Shown here: piece after piece, positions 21,582-33,480 of the stretch
Layout: every line of letters starts with the position of its first letter
Numbering within the stretch: position 1 is the stretch's first letter
DNA from: Apodospora peruviana
Taxonomy: Eukaryota; Ascomycota; Sordariomycetes; Sordariales; Lasiosphaeriaceae
Length of the DNA: 64,000 nucleotides
Reading direction: 5' to 3'
Assembly: GCA_033439685.1 (NCBI GenBank)
Contig: JAUEDM010000005.1
Coordinates: forward strand, 4,216,001-4,280,000
The notes under the pieces: model-generated
Databases searched by the model: none
What the model was told of the DNA's origin: nothing
Seen by the model: the letters and a program-made list of their open reading frames with translations, nothing else
Position numbers and translations under genes: made by a program

Positions 21582-22707
21582 GTGCTTGGGGGGTGCAAAT
21601 GCTGCCGATTTAGATTATCTCTTGTACCGTTCAACCTGATCGACACCCTCCAGGGCCCACCAACGCGGCCCATCTATTATCGTATCAGCGTCGGATCCTC
21701 AGTCAAGTACCTAATGGGGCTCAAACCTCTGTCCAACCTGATCGACTGTTCAGGCTACCATCTCGGATTCGTCACGGTACCCGCGGGCGACTGGGACGTG
21801 GGCATCCTCGCCGTCGACGACAACAACTCGGAAAAATTCGCGTTCGTCACAACCGAGAAACGACGCTTCCCGGATCTCACGCCCGCTTGGCACGCATCTC
21901 AAATCGACCTCCTGGAACTCGGGGGATCAACTCCACGAAATCCGCGAGGACTACGAGCTACAACTCCGAGCCCATATCCCATCGGGCGCCTATCATTATC
22001 CTGTCCACCGCGCCGACAAGGTTGTCCTAGCCTTCTGGAACAACGACCTAAAAGGTGTCCACAGTCATGGCCTTGCACAAGAAAGCCGCATCTATCAGCT
22101 CCTTGAACGACATAACTCCAACGACGGTAGTATCGCCCCCCGCTTTGTCGCGCACCTCACCGATAACCGTGACCGCGTGATCGGATACGTGTTGGAATCG
22201 GTTTCTGCTGGTGTGCGCAACGCGGGCTCTGAAGATCTCGATTTCTGCCGCGAGGTCCTGCAGAACCTTCACAGCCTTCGTATTCTTCATGGGAGACTCC
22301 ACCGACATACCTTGCTGATTCGCGAGGATGAGGTTCCTGTTGCCCGCGCACAGCTTCAGTTCTTTCATTCGTCGAGAGAGGACGCGGACGAAGCGCAAAT
22401 GGAGGAGGAGATGGCCAGGCTCGAGGAGATTTTAGCGGAACCTCTGCCTGAGCCAGTTGTGGCCGAAGTGAGTGACGAACTTACCGATATCATGGCGCGT
22501 GATGGTTATGTCCATCCGGTTCTCTTTTGGCAGCTCAAGCACGATGGCAAGATCACTGTCTCGGAAGAAGATCACCGGGCCTTGTTGGCTGAGTTAGTGG
22601 AGAGGGACTGGCATTGTTCGAGGGATTGTGTGGAGGATGCTGCTATGAGGTTGAGGGAGAATGGAGGACGCTTGCCTGTAGTTGCTTCCGATTGTTCTTT
22701 TGACTAG
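21582..22707 (+). pseudogene. Pseudokinase-like fungal protein, one frameshift
   Basis: Matches the fungal kinase-fold family often mislabelled as alpha-galactosidase A. First part: YYRISVGSSVKYL, then PAGDWDVGILAVDD, then TPAWHASQIDLLELG. At about 21921 a run of five G puts the rest out of frame by +1. Removing one G gives DQLHEIREDYELQLR, then KVVLAFWN, RIYQLLERHNSNDGSIAPRF, VAHLTDNRDRVIGYVLE and LQNLHSLRILHGRLHR. The catalytic HxD..N loop of kinases is here HGRLHRH, and the later DF(G/E) block is not conserved (LQFFHSS), so catalytic activity is unlikely even if the frame is intact. The C-terminal acidic region MEEEMARLEEILAEPLPEP is open to the stop at 22707. Because the only lesion is a homopolymer indel, a sequencing error is possible. 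The true start codon is unclear; the first ATG in frame is 21714. Confidence 0.65.
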
Positions 22708-22920
22708 GTATACACATCAGCCTGGAGTATTGGTTCGTCAGTTGCTGTGTTCTTACAGTCATTTATTACATGCAGCCAGCTGGGGCATTTGTTAGTCTTC
22801 GGGATGTACTCGAGGGTGTTTATAGCACATGCACTTGATAGACAGATTACGTTTTCTCCCTTTTAGTTTGAAGGATGTCTACCATAAGACATTAGTTCCA
22901 ATATTTCCCCTTCTAGTCCA

Positions 22921-23407
22921 TTACCTAAACTTATAATCCCTCCATTCACCGCCGGCGTCGTGTTTGTCCTCAGCACCCCGAAAGCTGTCATCCACAATCC
23001 CAATCGTGAACCTGGCCTCCTCCTCCCCCCCTATCATCATTACTAGTAATATCAATAGCACTCCTGTCCCAATCATCCCTTTTACTGAACCATCCCATCC
23101 TAAACTCCAGTTTCCCATACAACTCCTCCAGCCACTTCAAGTTTCTCGGCGGTCTCTCCTCCCTCGGAGACCATCCGGGAAAGTAGCGGAAAAGGTTCAA
23201 ATCCGCCAGCAGACTGGCCATAGCCGCGATTGACATAGGACTCTTGGGCACCACCGATCGTGCGTTGATCATCCAAACAATCGCAAACGTAAGGAATCAA
23301 TATCGCCCCGAGCATTCCGACAAGAACGCCTGTTGCCCCAGGACTTTGCACGAGGCGCTTTTGAGGGACTGGCTGTATAAAATCGGCAATCAATGGTGGT
23401 GGTGGCT

Positions 23408-23440
<33 letters not shown>

Positions 23441-26359
23441 CTATTAAATACCGCCGTCATGGGAGGAGGAGAATGGCGTCCGTCTGAATGTCGAACCGAC
23501 GTGAACCGACTGCGCCCCAAGGTAGGAGTGCATTTCCTCGATGGCGCCGATGACGTCGTTGGTGCGAGTCTCGTTGCCAGTATCGACGCCGCGGAACTTC
23601 ATGCCGAGCCTGTGGGAAGAAACACTCATAATCAGGACAACCCGGCTCGTCGTGGAAGGGATTGGTTCGCGGCGGCGGCGCGTAGGGGTGCGGCTTGGCT
23701 GTGGATTCGTCCACGACAACCGGTAGAGATGATGAATCGAGGTCCAGTCGCAGGGGTGTTGTGGAGTGAAAGATGACATCGGACTCGACGGTTTTCCAGC
23801 GTTCGTGGCACCAAAGGGTGGCATCATACGCGGTCCCGTATTCACTTTGTCTGCCTCTGCCCCACCAGTAGACAAAGTCCCACGGCCCGTCACACTGTTG
23901 CTGTTGCAGGGGATCGCTGAGGTAGTCAACAGTGCTATGGGTAATGAGTCTCCCAAATGTATCTGTCTCCTCAGGATCGGAGACTTCGGAAAAATACGAG
24001 AACAGGTTGTCCCGAGGGCGCTCTGGAGGAGCGCATCCAGGGTGTCGTTGACCGGGTGGCTTATGTTCGTGTTGCTTGTTGACGACTGGAAAGAGCAGTC
24101 GAGCTGCGCGCGCAGGGCAGGGATGCGGCTTCGGATGCGAGCGGCGCGCTCCGGCTCCTCCTCTCCTTGCCAAGGAGGAAGAATATGATCGTCCAAGGGA
24201 GTGAATTCCGGGAAGGCGAGGCCTTCGTACGTCCACGTGAAGTAGCTTTGGTTCAAGTTATGCTGGAAGAGAGTCTGGTCCAGCCAGTGGAGTAGCTTAT
24301 TGGACATGGGAAAATCATCTGGATAGCCCCTCCGTGGAGCGAACGAGGTTTGCTGTTGAAGTAGAATTTGTGATGCGGCTTCGTCACCCTCCGTCAGGGT
24401 AAATAGATGACTGGTAGGGATGCTGAGGGTCGCGCTGAGGAGGCTGATGATGGCTGTAACGAAGACCGTTTTTATGGCCTGCGGTGAATGATGTTTCCAT
24501 GGTGATGAGGAACGTTACGTCGAGGTGGTTGTGGGTGTGGTGCATGGACTGTGGATGACCTAACCTGGGACCCTGACGAAGACAACGGAAAGGGGCGAGG
24601 ACCCGGACTGCGAAGAAAAATGAATCGCAATATAGTGAGATGCCCGTCACAACCGCAACTGGAAAGGTTGTCCAAAAAAGGCGCAATTTGGGGTCCTCAG
24701 ATACATAGAGAAGCCCATCATTCGCCTTGGACCAGGCGAATAAACCGGCGATGGCGCCAATGAGTCCCGCTAGAATGCCAAAACCAGCTATTTGGGTTGA
24801 GAGTAGAAGAGTCCAGTTGTCATACCACTTCGTTGGGCCCTCCTCAGCCTTTCTGACTTGATGGCTCTCTAGTGCCGGGCGCTCTTCTGCTGTAGCTAAC
24901 GCAGCCATTCGCGAGACTTCGGGTACCTTGGAGGGCCTAGCTGTACTGTGGTCTGTTGTCTGGAGCTCGGTTGTCTCGAGCTCGGAGACGGCGGCATCAT
25001 CTGCATGCGGCTGGTCTTTAACCCTACGCCCGAGCTGAAACAGAGATTCAAGGCCCGCCCCACGGAACTGCCTCATAACATCACCGTATTTGCGAAGTAA
25101 TAAGACATCGTCGATGATGGTGTCGGTGGGATGCAACCAGACACCTCTTCCTGGCACAACGAAGAGAAGAGCAATGCTTGCCAACACAATCGTGGAAGAG
25201 ATGGCAATCATGGCAATTGAAATCTTTTCCGACGCTCGAGGAATTGAGTGGTTGACCAAGGTCTCTCCGGTAGTAGTCGTTGTGTATCTGGAAAAATAAA
25301 TATAGTGCTGGGGTCTCCAGTGTCCACCAGGTGTGCCTCCACGGTGAAGTCCACGTCCTTTGTCACGTTAAACGTGCTCAATGTATGAGTTAGGTAGCAT
25401 CCCAGGGCAACAGAGTCCTCCAAGTGCAGATCTAACTGCCGGGGCATGTCGTTGACGTAAGTCAGAGGGTTTACCTGCCACTTGGCCAGAACAACATTAA
25501 AATAGTTCATCGCGCCGATGTCGTCGTCGTCGGTGCAGTTCGGCCGCCCCACGTGGTAGTGATACTGGACGGAAACAGTGTCATTGGGGAGATCAGGGCC
25601 ATCAACGCGGGGCCGTATCCGTTCTTCAGAGCCAGGGCAGAAGGGGTTTCGAACGAGTGTTCGATGGTGATGGTAATTGGGTCCCAGAGGTGGGCGTGTT
25701 CGAGTCCCACCAGGCTGGTTGACAGAGCCACCATGACTCCGATAAGGAGGCTGACCGCGATTGGCAAGGCCACAATGAAGTAGCGATTCCGGAGAGCAGG
25801 ATAAATGGCCGATACGGACAAGAGAGAAAAGTAGTCCTGGGATAAGGCCTCTTGGATATCGTGTTCCGACGAATCATCTTTGGCTATGATCATCCAAGGC
25901 AAGTAGCGTTTAGCCTGGAATTTGACCCTTGACCAAAATCCCACGAGTACCGTCAGTACTATGAGATATGTAAGTAGTCCTGACAGCCCAGTGATACTTG
26001 GGGGGCGTCCGATCTTACCTGTTGTTAGCCCGAGGGTCCAAAGATAGCTTAGGCCTCCGTCGGCATATGCCAAACCTCCGGGACGCTTGGAGAGCTTTCC
26101 GATGGTCACTAGGACAGAAACAAGAGCTAGAATAGGCAGATGAATGCTAGCAGAACCTTCGGCGTAGATATGCTGGTCGCCACATCTGGTTGTTAACATT
26201 TTGATAGCTCAATGATAATGTTTCGACTTCTGGCTGATTAGGGGCGGCTAAATAAATGCCATTGTCGGCCATCATCACGGATGAATGCTGGTGTTCCAAG
26301 TCAGCTTCGATGTGTCGTGGATAGAGAGAATTAGCTTTTGTTGAAAGATGATTTATCAA
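22921..26359 (-). pseudogene. DUF3433-family multi-pass membrane protein, multiply frameshifted
   Basis: A large fungal membrane protein family of unknown function. From the 5' end on the minus strand: NNQMWRPAYLRRRF near 26170; a frame slip; then KLSKRPGGLAYADGG, KRYLPWMIIAKDD, YPALRNRYFIVALPIAVSLL (helix); another slip in a CCCC run near 25575, then VGRPNCTDDDDIGAMNYFNV, FIFPDTQR, NHSIPRASEKISIAMIAISS, two further helices (IAISSTIVLASIALLFVVPG and AGFGILAGLIGAIAGLFAW), HHTHNHLDVTFLITMETSFT, LLHWLDQTLFQHNLNQSYFTW, WWGRGRQSEYGTAYDA, GAIEEMHSYLGAQSV, then past a 32-base homopolymer IADFIQP and the conserved end MINARSVVPKSPMSIAAMAS, LFRYFPGW, FRMGWF. Blocks lie in all three frames, so at least five one-base shifts are needed. 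The full-length order shows this was one gene of about 1100 codons. The C-terminal limit is approximate. Confidence 0.75.
23409..23440. repeat. G32 homopolymer inside DUF3433 relic
   Basis: Thirty-two consecutive G on the plus strand (C on the coding strand of the relic), located between its penultimate and last conserved blocks, i.e. within what was coding sequence. Directly visible. Such a tract is both a replication-slippage hot spot and a sequencing problem. Confidence 0.95.
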
Positions 26360-28340
26360 AAGGTCTCGGTTATGGGGTCTTGTTATTTGAATCAGACACT
26401 CACATTTTTGAATTCTGCCCTGCCAGTATCGGTTTTAAGGGCGGAATAGACGAGGTACTTAGGTATTCAAGGTAATCTAGGCGGTTTATATGTAGGTAGG
26501 TAGCGAGGGGGCTGCTGGGCTGTGCAAGCAAGAATAGATAAGAGTAGTCTACTGTCACTCGCGGCTGTGGCCTATTATATTTCCAAATGAAAAAGCCTTA
26601 TTGCCTATGTGCTGTCAACTTGAAGCATACTGCGCTCTAGCAACCGCCAGAGTGCCTCTCCAGACGTAGATAGTCCCATTTTCCTTCGATACTGTAATGA
26701 AGGTGATGGTCCTGTGTTAATCAGTTCGGTTTCCAATAAACAGATTGTACAGGTCTGACATCCGGAACACGGCTCTGCTTCGTCGGTACACGATCACGGC
26801 GCAATTTGACTAGTCGTGCCATCTTTTTTTTTACGATGCCCTGCTCAGCCTAGGTATGTATCGAGCGACAAGATGGATAGCTGAGGTAGCGGTGCAGGTG
26901 TGTCTGGAACTGACTAAATCGTTGGGTACAGGGAGACGAGGGTTCAACTTTCAGTACCTGCCTATCTATGTTGGGGATTGCTGGCAGGGTTATTGGTTGT
27001 GGAGGTCAAAGTGCTGCTGTGCTGCAACGCTCGGTGGGTGTTTCTTGGACTTATACACACGGCTCATGAGTCTTGACGCTTTGCAAGGCCCGGCGGCTTC
27101 TTCCAGCAGGCCCGGAACTTTCCCGAACTTTCGGAAGTCAAATGCCACTCAACTTGTTGACGGCTGGCCTGATCATAGGGTCCGAGTGCCAGAACTATAC
27201 GTGTAATATCGTTTCGAGGGAAATTTTCCTCCGAATTTGGCCGCCTCCAAGGTGTCCTTTCAACAACACTAAACTCTCCCCACCCCGGTCACATATCCCC
27301 TATTGCCTTTTGCCTCACTAATACCTTAGCATTGTCGCCAACAGTTTTATTTTCTGCAAATAAATTCACGATTCCTTTCGCAACCACCACTCATTTCCTC
27401 CCTGTTATCGCCACCCATTCCCGACGTTCTATCGTCACCACAGTCAATTCAGAGCTAAAGTATTATTAAACATTTTTACAAAGACACTACAAAGTGGCAA
27501 AACAGAGTTAAGCAAAAATATCATTCTACGTGTAAAGGTCAACAGGGTGCCCGCTGGGTAATGATTTTTAAAGCTGCACCACTTCTGGGATGTTTAGATG
27601 TGTTGTGGGCCTGGACATTATTCTACTGACATAAGGAGAATTGCCCGTTTAATTTTCCGGCCCTTTTTTTGTTCTACCCCTTTGTTGATACCTCTTTACT
27701 AGAACCGGTAAGACTGGAGCTGAGCTCCAGGTGAGAAAAGAGAGAGACAGGTAAGGGGAAAAAGATAGCTCTGTTAAGAGTCAATTTGTGTTTTATACTG
27801 GGCTACCGGAATCTTCAGGTTACTTGCCCGACTAGGGTGGGCTGCTTATTCTTTGGCCGAATTTCTCTAGACGTCTGAACGATTTGAATCTGTATAGGCG
27901 GGCAATGTCCGGCTTATAAGAATCTATACATACGACAGCCGACCGCGGGACGAGCGACTTTTTTCGACCCATCTACTTCGCTCTCATATGTACATCGGAT
28001 CTACAGAGACTTTATTAAGCTACTATCTGTCACGGCCAGGCTCTCGTAGACGGCGGAACTCATCTATTGTGCGCTATCGACGAAGATTCTACGCTAAGGA
28101 GAAGAAGGGAAAGAGAATTGAAAGACGCGTTCACTGCGATTGACCAAAATGCCAGTGAGACGCGTGATGTAAGGCGAAGGTAGGTATGCCTGATCAAAGT
28201 GGTCACAACGGAAGCAATAAGAAGGCGAGCAATGACTGGGGAAGGTATAAGACTTCAAACTGGCCCTCGTAAAGTGAGGTGGGCGAGGGCCACTGCTTAT
28301 ATACATGAGTTCGGGGCTGGGTCTCCCTTCATGGTAGCGT
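26360..28340. other. Gene-poor AT-rich spacer
   Basis: About 2 kb without a supported gene. 27340-28000 is AT-rich and resembles degraded repeat sequence, but I could not identify an element class or terminal repeats. Short frames near 26856-27321 and 28094-28306 have no motifs. Confidence 0.4.
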
Positions 28341-29081
28341 GTGTGGGTCGGTGTGTGTCTGTGTGGGGTATTTCTACTTACAATTGTGCAGTATTGTCCC
28401 CCGAGTTCTTTCCGGCAACGACGAGAGCGTTCCCTAGCCCACTTCCTCAGCGCATGCGTCCTTCGCCGGACCGGTCGATCTAGACACGGTCCTCAAGTTC
28501 TCGATTCCACCGCTCGGATCCTGGTGATTTTTCCTGATGACTGGGAGTTTGTTCGGCAGAATACACTGTCTGCACACAATGCGCCCACCTCTTCAACGTC
28601 GAATCCTGTTCCCGAATCACCTACGACACCGCGGCCAGCAGGCCTTGGTGGCGTCGCGCGCAGAAACCCGTTCTCGTCTCCGAGCCACGCGCACAAGGGG
28701 CCTTTGCAAAAGAACGCCAGGTCGGCAACACTGGCCGCTGCTAAGTATTCAGATCGCGAGGCGGCAGGGCCACCAAGAATGCTAAGACAGCGTGTTCGCA
28801 GCACCAGCCAGTATACCGACGCGCCAAAACAACAAGCCTGCGGAAAGAAGTTCCAACGGCCGCTCCAGAGCACGTGTTCATGCACGTCCGGGAAACACCG
28901 CCAATGGCATTTGGCGCCCGCCGTTTGGGCGCCAACACCAGCACATTGCCTGACATGCGGGGTTGGCGATCTGGGCGGACAGCATCTCTCCTTGGAGGCA
29001 GCAACAACAACCCACCTTTGAGCCGCAACAACCGAGCTCACCGAGATTCGTACTACCCATCTCAACAATCCTCACGGTAGG
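28341..29081 (+). other. Possible hypothetical ORF region upstream of NLR gene
   Basis: Open frames on the plus strand encode Ser/Pro/Arg-rich sequence (for example NPVPESPTTPRPAGLGG near 28610 and FGARRLGANTSTLPDMRG near 28910), but in two different frames. No domain is recognised and codon structure is not convincing. It could be a decayed gene or a leader region of the HET-NACHT-WD40 gene; I do not assign a function. Confidence 0.2.
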
Positions 29082-29237
29082 TAATTCTTATCTATGTCTG
29101 ACAGCTTACCCTGGTTTCAGTTACTGATCTACTGGGCCTGCTAGAGCCGCCCGTCACCGCGCGCCCTGCTCGCCTATTCCAGCTCGCGAATAGTTATACA
29201 AGTAGCTGCGAGAGCTGAGCTTAGCGAGCTTTGAACA

Positions 29238-32200
29238 ATGCGTCTCCTGGAACGCAACAATAGCGGCGATTTCTGTCTAACGCGTGATTTTCACGATGAC
29301 AAGGTCCCACTGTATGCGATACTTTCACACACATGGGGCGACGACGAGGTCCTCTTCAAAGACCTGGAGGAGGGAACGGCCAAGAATAAAGCAGGCTACG
29401 CCAAGATTCAGTTTTGCGGAGATCAAGCCAGGCGCGATGGTCTGAATTTCTTCTGGGTCGACACATGCTGCATCAACAAGTCTGACGATGCCGAGCTTCA
29501 GAAGGCTCTCGACTCCATGTTCCTATGGTACCGCAATGCGGCCAAATGCTATGTCTATCTCACAGACGTCTCAGCCAACAAACGAGACGCCGATGGCAAC
29601 CTTAAGTGGGAATTGGCTTTTCGAAAATCCCGATGGTTCACTCGTGGGTGGACACTCCAAGAGCTTATTGCTCCAACAGTCGTCGAATTCTTTTCCAAAG
29701 ACCGCGAGCGCCTAGGAGACAAGAAGTCTCTAGCAGATCATATTCATAACACAACCGGCATTTCCCTCGGAGCTCTCCAAGCCAACTCATTGTCCAATTT
29801 CAGCTTTGAAGTGCGCATGTCGTGGATTGAAAAGCGCAGTACGACACGCAAGGAAGATAAGGCTTACTGTCTATTCGGCATCTTTAACGTACAAATACCA
29901 CTTCGGTACGGCGAAGGAGAAGAAGAAGCCTTTAGGCGACTGCGAGAAGAAATTAGCAAGCATGATCGCTGTCTGGCCGAATTTCTTTCCACGAATCCAC
30001 GCCGTGACAAGAAGCGTATCGAAGAGGCAAAGGGTGGTTTGCTTGCCGACGCTTACCGCTGGGTTCTCGCCACCCCCAACTTCCAACAATGGCATGACCA
30101 GCCAGAGAGTCGCCTTCTTTGGGTCAAAGGAGATCCTGGCAAGGGCAAAACCATGTTGCTCTGCGGCATCATCAACGAGCTAGAGGAAGCAATTATTGCT
30201 GACGGACACTGTCGCAATCTGGCCTATTTCTTCTGCCAGGCTACCGACTCGCGCATCAATAACGCCGATGCCGTGTTACGGGGCTTAATTTACCTTCTTG
30301 CCAACCAGCAACCACGTCTTATACCTCACCTACGCAAATTCACCGACGCTGGTGAATCCCTCTCTGACGCAAATGCGTGGTTCGCCCTCTCGGATATTCT
30401 AGGGGGGATGCTAAGAGATCCGGACTTGAAGCCAACCTGCCTGGTCGTCGACGCCCTAGACGAATGTATTGTCGACCTACCAAAGCTTCTGGACTTTGTT
30501 GTCCACATCGCATCTGTATCTTCTCATGTCAAATGGATCGTCTCTAGCCGCAATTGGGTGGAGATTGAGGAACAGTTGGCGATTGTCATGCAGCAGTCCA
30601 GACTCAGCCTCGAGCTAAACGCCGAATCCGTCGCCGCTGCCGTCAACGCATTCATTCGCCATAAGGTCACCTACTTATCACAAGTGAAACGATACGACAG
30701 TACAATAGAGGATACTGTATATGACTATCTTTCCTCCAACGCGCACGGGACCTTTCTCTGGGTGGCCTTGGTCTGCCGAGCACTTGCGGATCATAAGGTT
30801 CGGAAGCGGCACAGCCTAACAAAATTACACACATTTCCACCCGGGCTGGATGCTTTGTACATGCAAATGATGGGGCAGGTTTACCATTCCGAGGATGCAG
30901 ATCTCTGCAAGCAAATTCTTGCCGTTGCCACAATCGTTCATCGACCCATCAGCCTTCAGGAACTAACCACTCTCGTCGAGATGCAAGATGACATTTCAGG
31001 TGATCCGGAGTGCTTAGAAGAACTTATAGGGCTTTGCGGCTCCCTTTTAACTCTTCGAGAGCAAACTGTCTATTTCGTTCATCAGTCAGCCAAAGACTTT
31101 CTCCTGGGCAAGGCCGCTCACCAAGCCTCTCAAGAGGCTTTCGGTTGGGTCTTCCCTCAAGGGAAGGAAAATGTACACCGCATCATCTTCTCAAGGTCGC
31201 TCAGTGCGATGTCTCCGGTATTAACACGCGACATTTACGGCTTAAAGGCACCCGGATTCCCAATCGACAGGGTTCAAACGCCATCTCCAGACCCACTGGC
31301 CACAGTATGGTACTCGTGCGCTTACTGGGTTGATCATCTCAATGACTGGCAGTCAAGCGACAATATCAAGCACTCAGATGTTTTCCAAGATGGTGGTGTC
31401 ATCGATGACTTCCTAAGGAAGCGCTATCTTCACTGGCTCGAAGCTCTTTCACTTTGCAGGAGCATGTCACAGGGGATATTTGCAATGGCGAAGCTTGAGA
31501 GCATTCTTCAGGTGAGCTCTACCCGGTAATACCTATCTCATCACTAAGCACTTCTAACATCAATTAGCAAAGGACCGTTACATCACAGTTACCAAGCCTT
31601 ATCTATGACATGCGCCGATTTGTCCTATACTGTAGATGGCTAGTTGAGAACTATCCCCTTCAGGTATACGCTTCAGCACTTGTATTCAGCCCGGCCCGCA
31701 GTATAACAAGACGCCTATTCAAGGAGGAAGAACAGAGATGGATTACTACCATGCCAATTGTAGAAGATAATTGGAACGCGTGCCGGCAGACGCTTGAGGG
31801 GCATCGCGATTACGTCAACTCGGTAGCGTTCTCGCCCGATTCGAAATGGCTTGCGTCCGGGCCAGGCGACAAGACCATCAAGATCTGGGATACGGCCACG
31901 GGGGCATGTACACAGACGCTTGAGGGGCATGGCTATTCCGTCTACTCGGTAGCGTTCTCGCCCGATTCGAAATGGCTTGCGTCTGGGTCAGACGACAACA
32001 CCATCAAGATCTGGGATACGGCCATGGGGGCATGTACGCAGACGCTTGAGGGGCATCGCGGTTGGGTCAACTCGGTAGCGTTCTCGCCCGATTCGAAATG
32101 GCTTGCGTCCGGGTCAGGCGACAACACCATCAAGATCTGGGATACGGCCACGGGGGCATGTACGCAGACGCTTGAGGGGCATCGCGATTGGGTCAACTCG

Positions 32201-33319
32201 GTAGCGTTCTCGCCCGATTCGAAATGGCTTGCGTCCGGGTCAGGCGACAAGACCATCAAGATCTGGGATACGGCCACGGGGGCATGTACGCAGACGCTTG
32301 AGGGGCATCGCGATTGGGTCAACTCGGTAGCGTTCTCGCCCGATTCGAAATGGCTTGCGTCTGGGTCAAGCGACAAAACCATCAAGATCTGGGATACGGC
32401 CACGGGGGCATGTACGCAGACGCTTGAGGGGCATCGCGGTTGGGTCAACTCGGTAGCGTTCTCGCCCGATTCGAAATGGCTTGCGTCCGGGTCAGGCGAC
32501 AAAACCATCAAGATCTGGGATACGGCCACGGGGGCATGTACACAGACGCTTGAGGGGCATGGCTATTCCGTCTACTCGGTAGCGTTCTCGCCCGATTCGA
32601 AATGGCTTGCGTCTGGGTCAGGCGACAAAACCATCAAGATCTGGGATACGGCCACGGGGGCATGTACGCAGACGCTTGAGGGGCATCGCGATTGGGTCAA
32701 CTCGGTAGCGTTCTCGCCCGATTCGAAATGGCTTGCGTCCGGGTCAAGCGACAAGACCATCAAGATCTGGGATACGGCCACGGGGGCATGTACGCAGACG
32801 CTTGAGGGGCATCGCGGTTGGGTCAACTCGGTAGCGTTCTCGCCCGATTCGAAATGGCTTGCGTCTGGGTCAAGCGACAACACCATCAAGATCTGGGATA
32901 CGGCCACGGGGGCATGTACGCAGACGCTTGAGGGGCATCGCGGTTGGGTCAACTCGGTAGCGTTCTCGCCCGATTCGAAATGGCTTGCGTCCGGGTCAGA
33001 CGACAAGACCATCAAGATCTGGGATACGGCCACGGGGGCATGTACGCAGACGCTTGAGGGGCATGGCACTTCGGTCAACTCGGTAGCGTCTTCCCTTAAC
33101 TCAACGCAGATTACATGCAGATCAGACGATGCCAACCCCCCACATTACCAAGGTTATGGAATAGGCTCGGACAACAGGTGGATTATGAGGGGCTTAGAAA
33201 ATTGGCTGTGGCTGCCTCCGGAATATCGGCCAGAATGCTCAGCTGTGGCAGCATCAATAGTTGCTATTGGCTGTCCGTCGGGACGCGTCCTAACTATGAC
33301 GTTCCCGACAAACAGCTAA
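29238..33319 (+). CDS. HET-NACHT-WD40 protein (HNWD, NLR-like allorecognition receptor)
   Basis: Intact two-exon gene: 29238-31511 and 31568-33319, joined across a 56-nt GTGAG..TTAG intron in phase 0, giving about 1341 residues. Domain order: HET at residues 1-230 (YAILSHTWGDDE, FFWVDTCCINK, RGWTLQELIAP, then RKEDKAYCLFGIF). NACHT P-loop GDPGKGKT at 298-305 and Walker B CLVVDALDE at about 401-409. Linker SALVFSPARSITRRLF. Then ten near-identical 42-residue WD40 repeats, a divergent eleventh, and the family C-terminus WLWLPPEYRPECSAVAAS. Proteins of this type act in the cytosol: the WD40 surface senses a partner, NACHT oligomerises and HET triggers incompatibility cell death. In Podospora, het-d, het-e and het-r are such genes and recognise het-c alleles. 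No lesion is visible. The start is fixed by the conserved MRLLE opening. The partner gene is not in the window. Confidence 0.95.
31787..33046 (+). repeat. Ten 126-bp WD40-coding tandem repeats
   Basis: Exact 126-bp period starting at 31787, 31913, 32039 and so on to 32921, each beginning CAGACGCTTGAGGGGCAT. Copies differ almost only at the three codons after Gly-His, the codon after the following Val (Asn or Tyr), the codon before the conserved Asp (Gly, Asp or Ser) and a Lys/Asn codon. The triplets after GH run RDY, GYS, RGW, RDW, RDW, RGW, GYS, RDW, RGW, RGW, with GTS in the divergent eleventh copy. Near-identity elsewhere indicates concerted evolution. Confidence 0.97.
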
Positions 33320-33480
33320 GCTGATCTGTACTTCTCCCTTTCTCTTTTTTCTTAATCATAGCGTGCCACAGGAGGGGTCCGGGGGGCTCCTTTAATTTAT
33401 AGCCCGTTCATCATATTCTAGAATCTTCCAGATCTAGCCACTTTCACCAATTCGGGTCCTCTGTCTCATTCCTAAAGCCA

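Noticed and set aside
28341..29081. Partner (effector) gene adjacent to the NLR
   Set aside because: Frames are in two phases, lack motifs of known amyloid-type or HeLo/HET-S partners, and are of low complexity.
31787..33046. CRISPR-like array of regular repeats
   Set aside because: The period is 126 bp with no separate spacers, the sequence is fully coding, and the organism is a fungus.
31942..33135. Two long minus-strand open frames (195 and 187 codons) with a repeated peptide, antisense to the WD40 repeats
   Set aside because: They are antisense shadows of the 126-bp repeats; their repetition follows from the plus-strand WD40 units and they have no start context.
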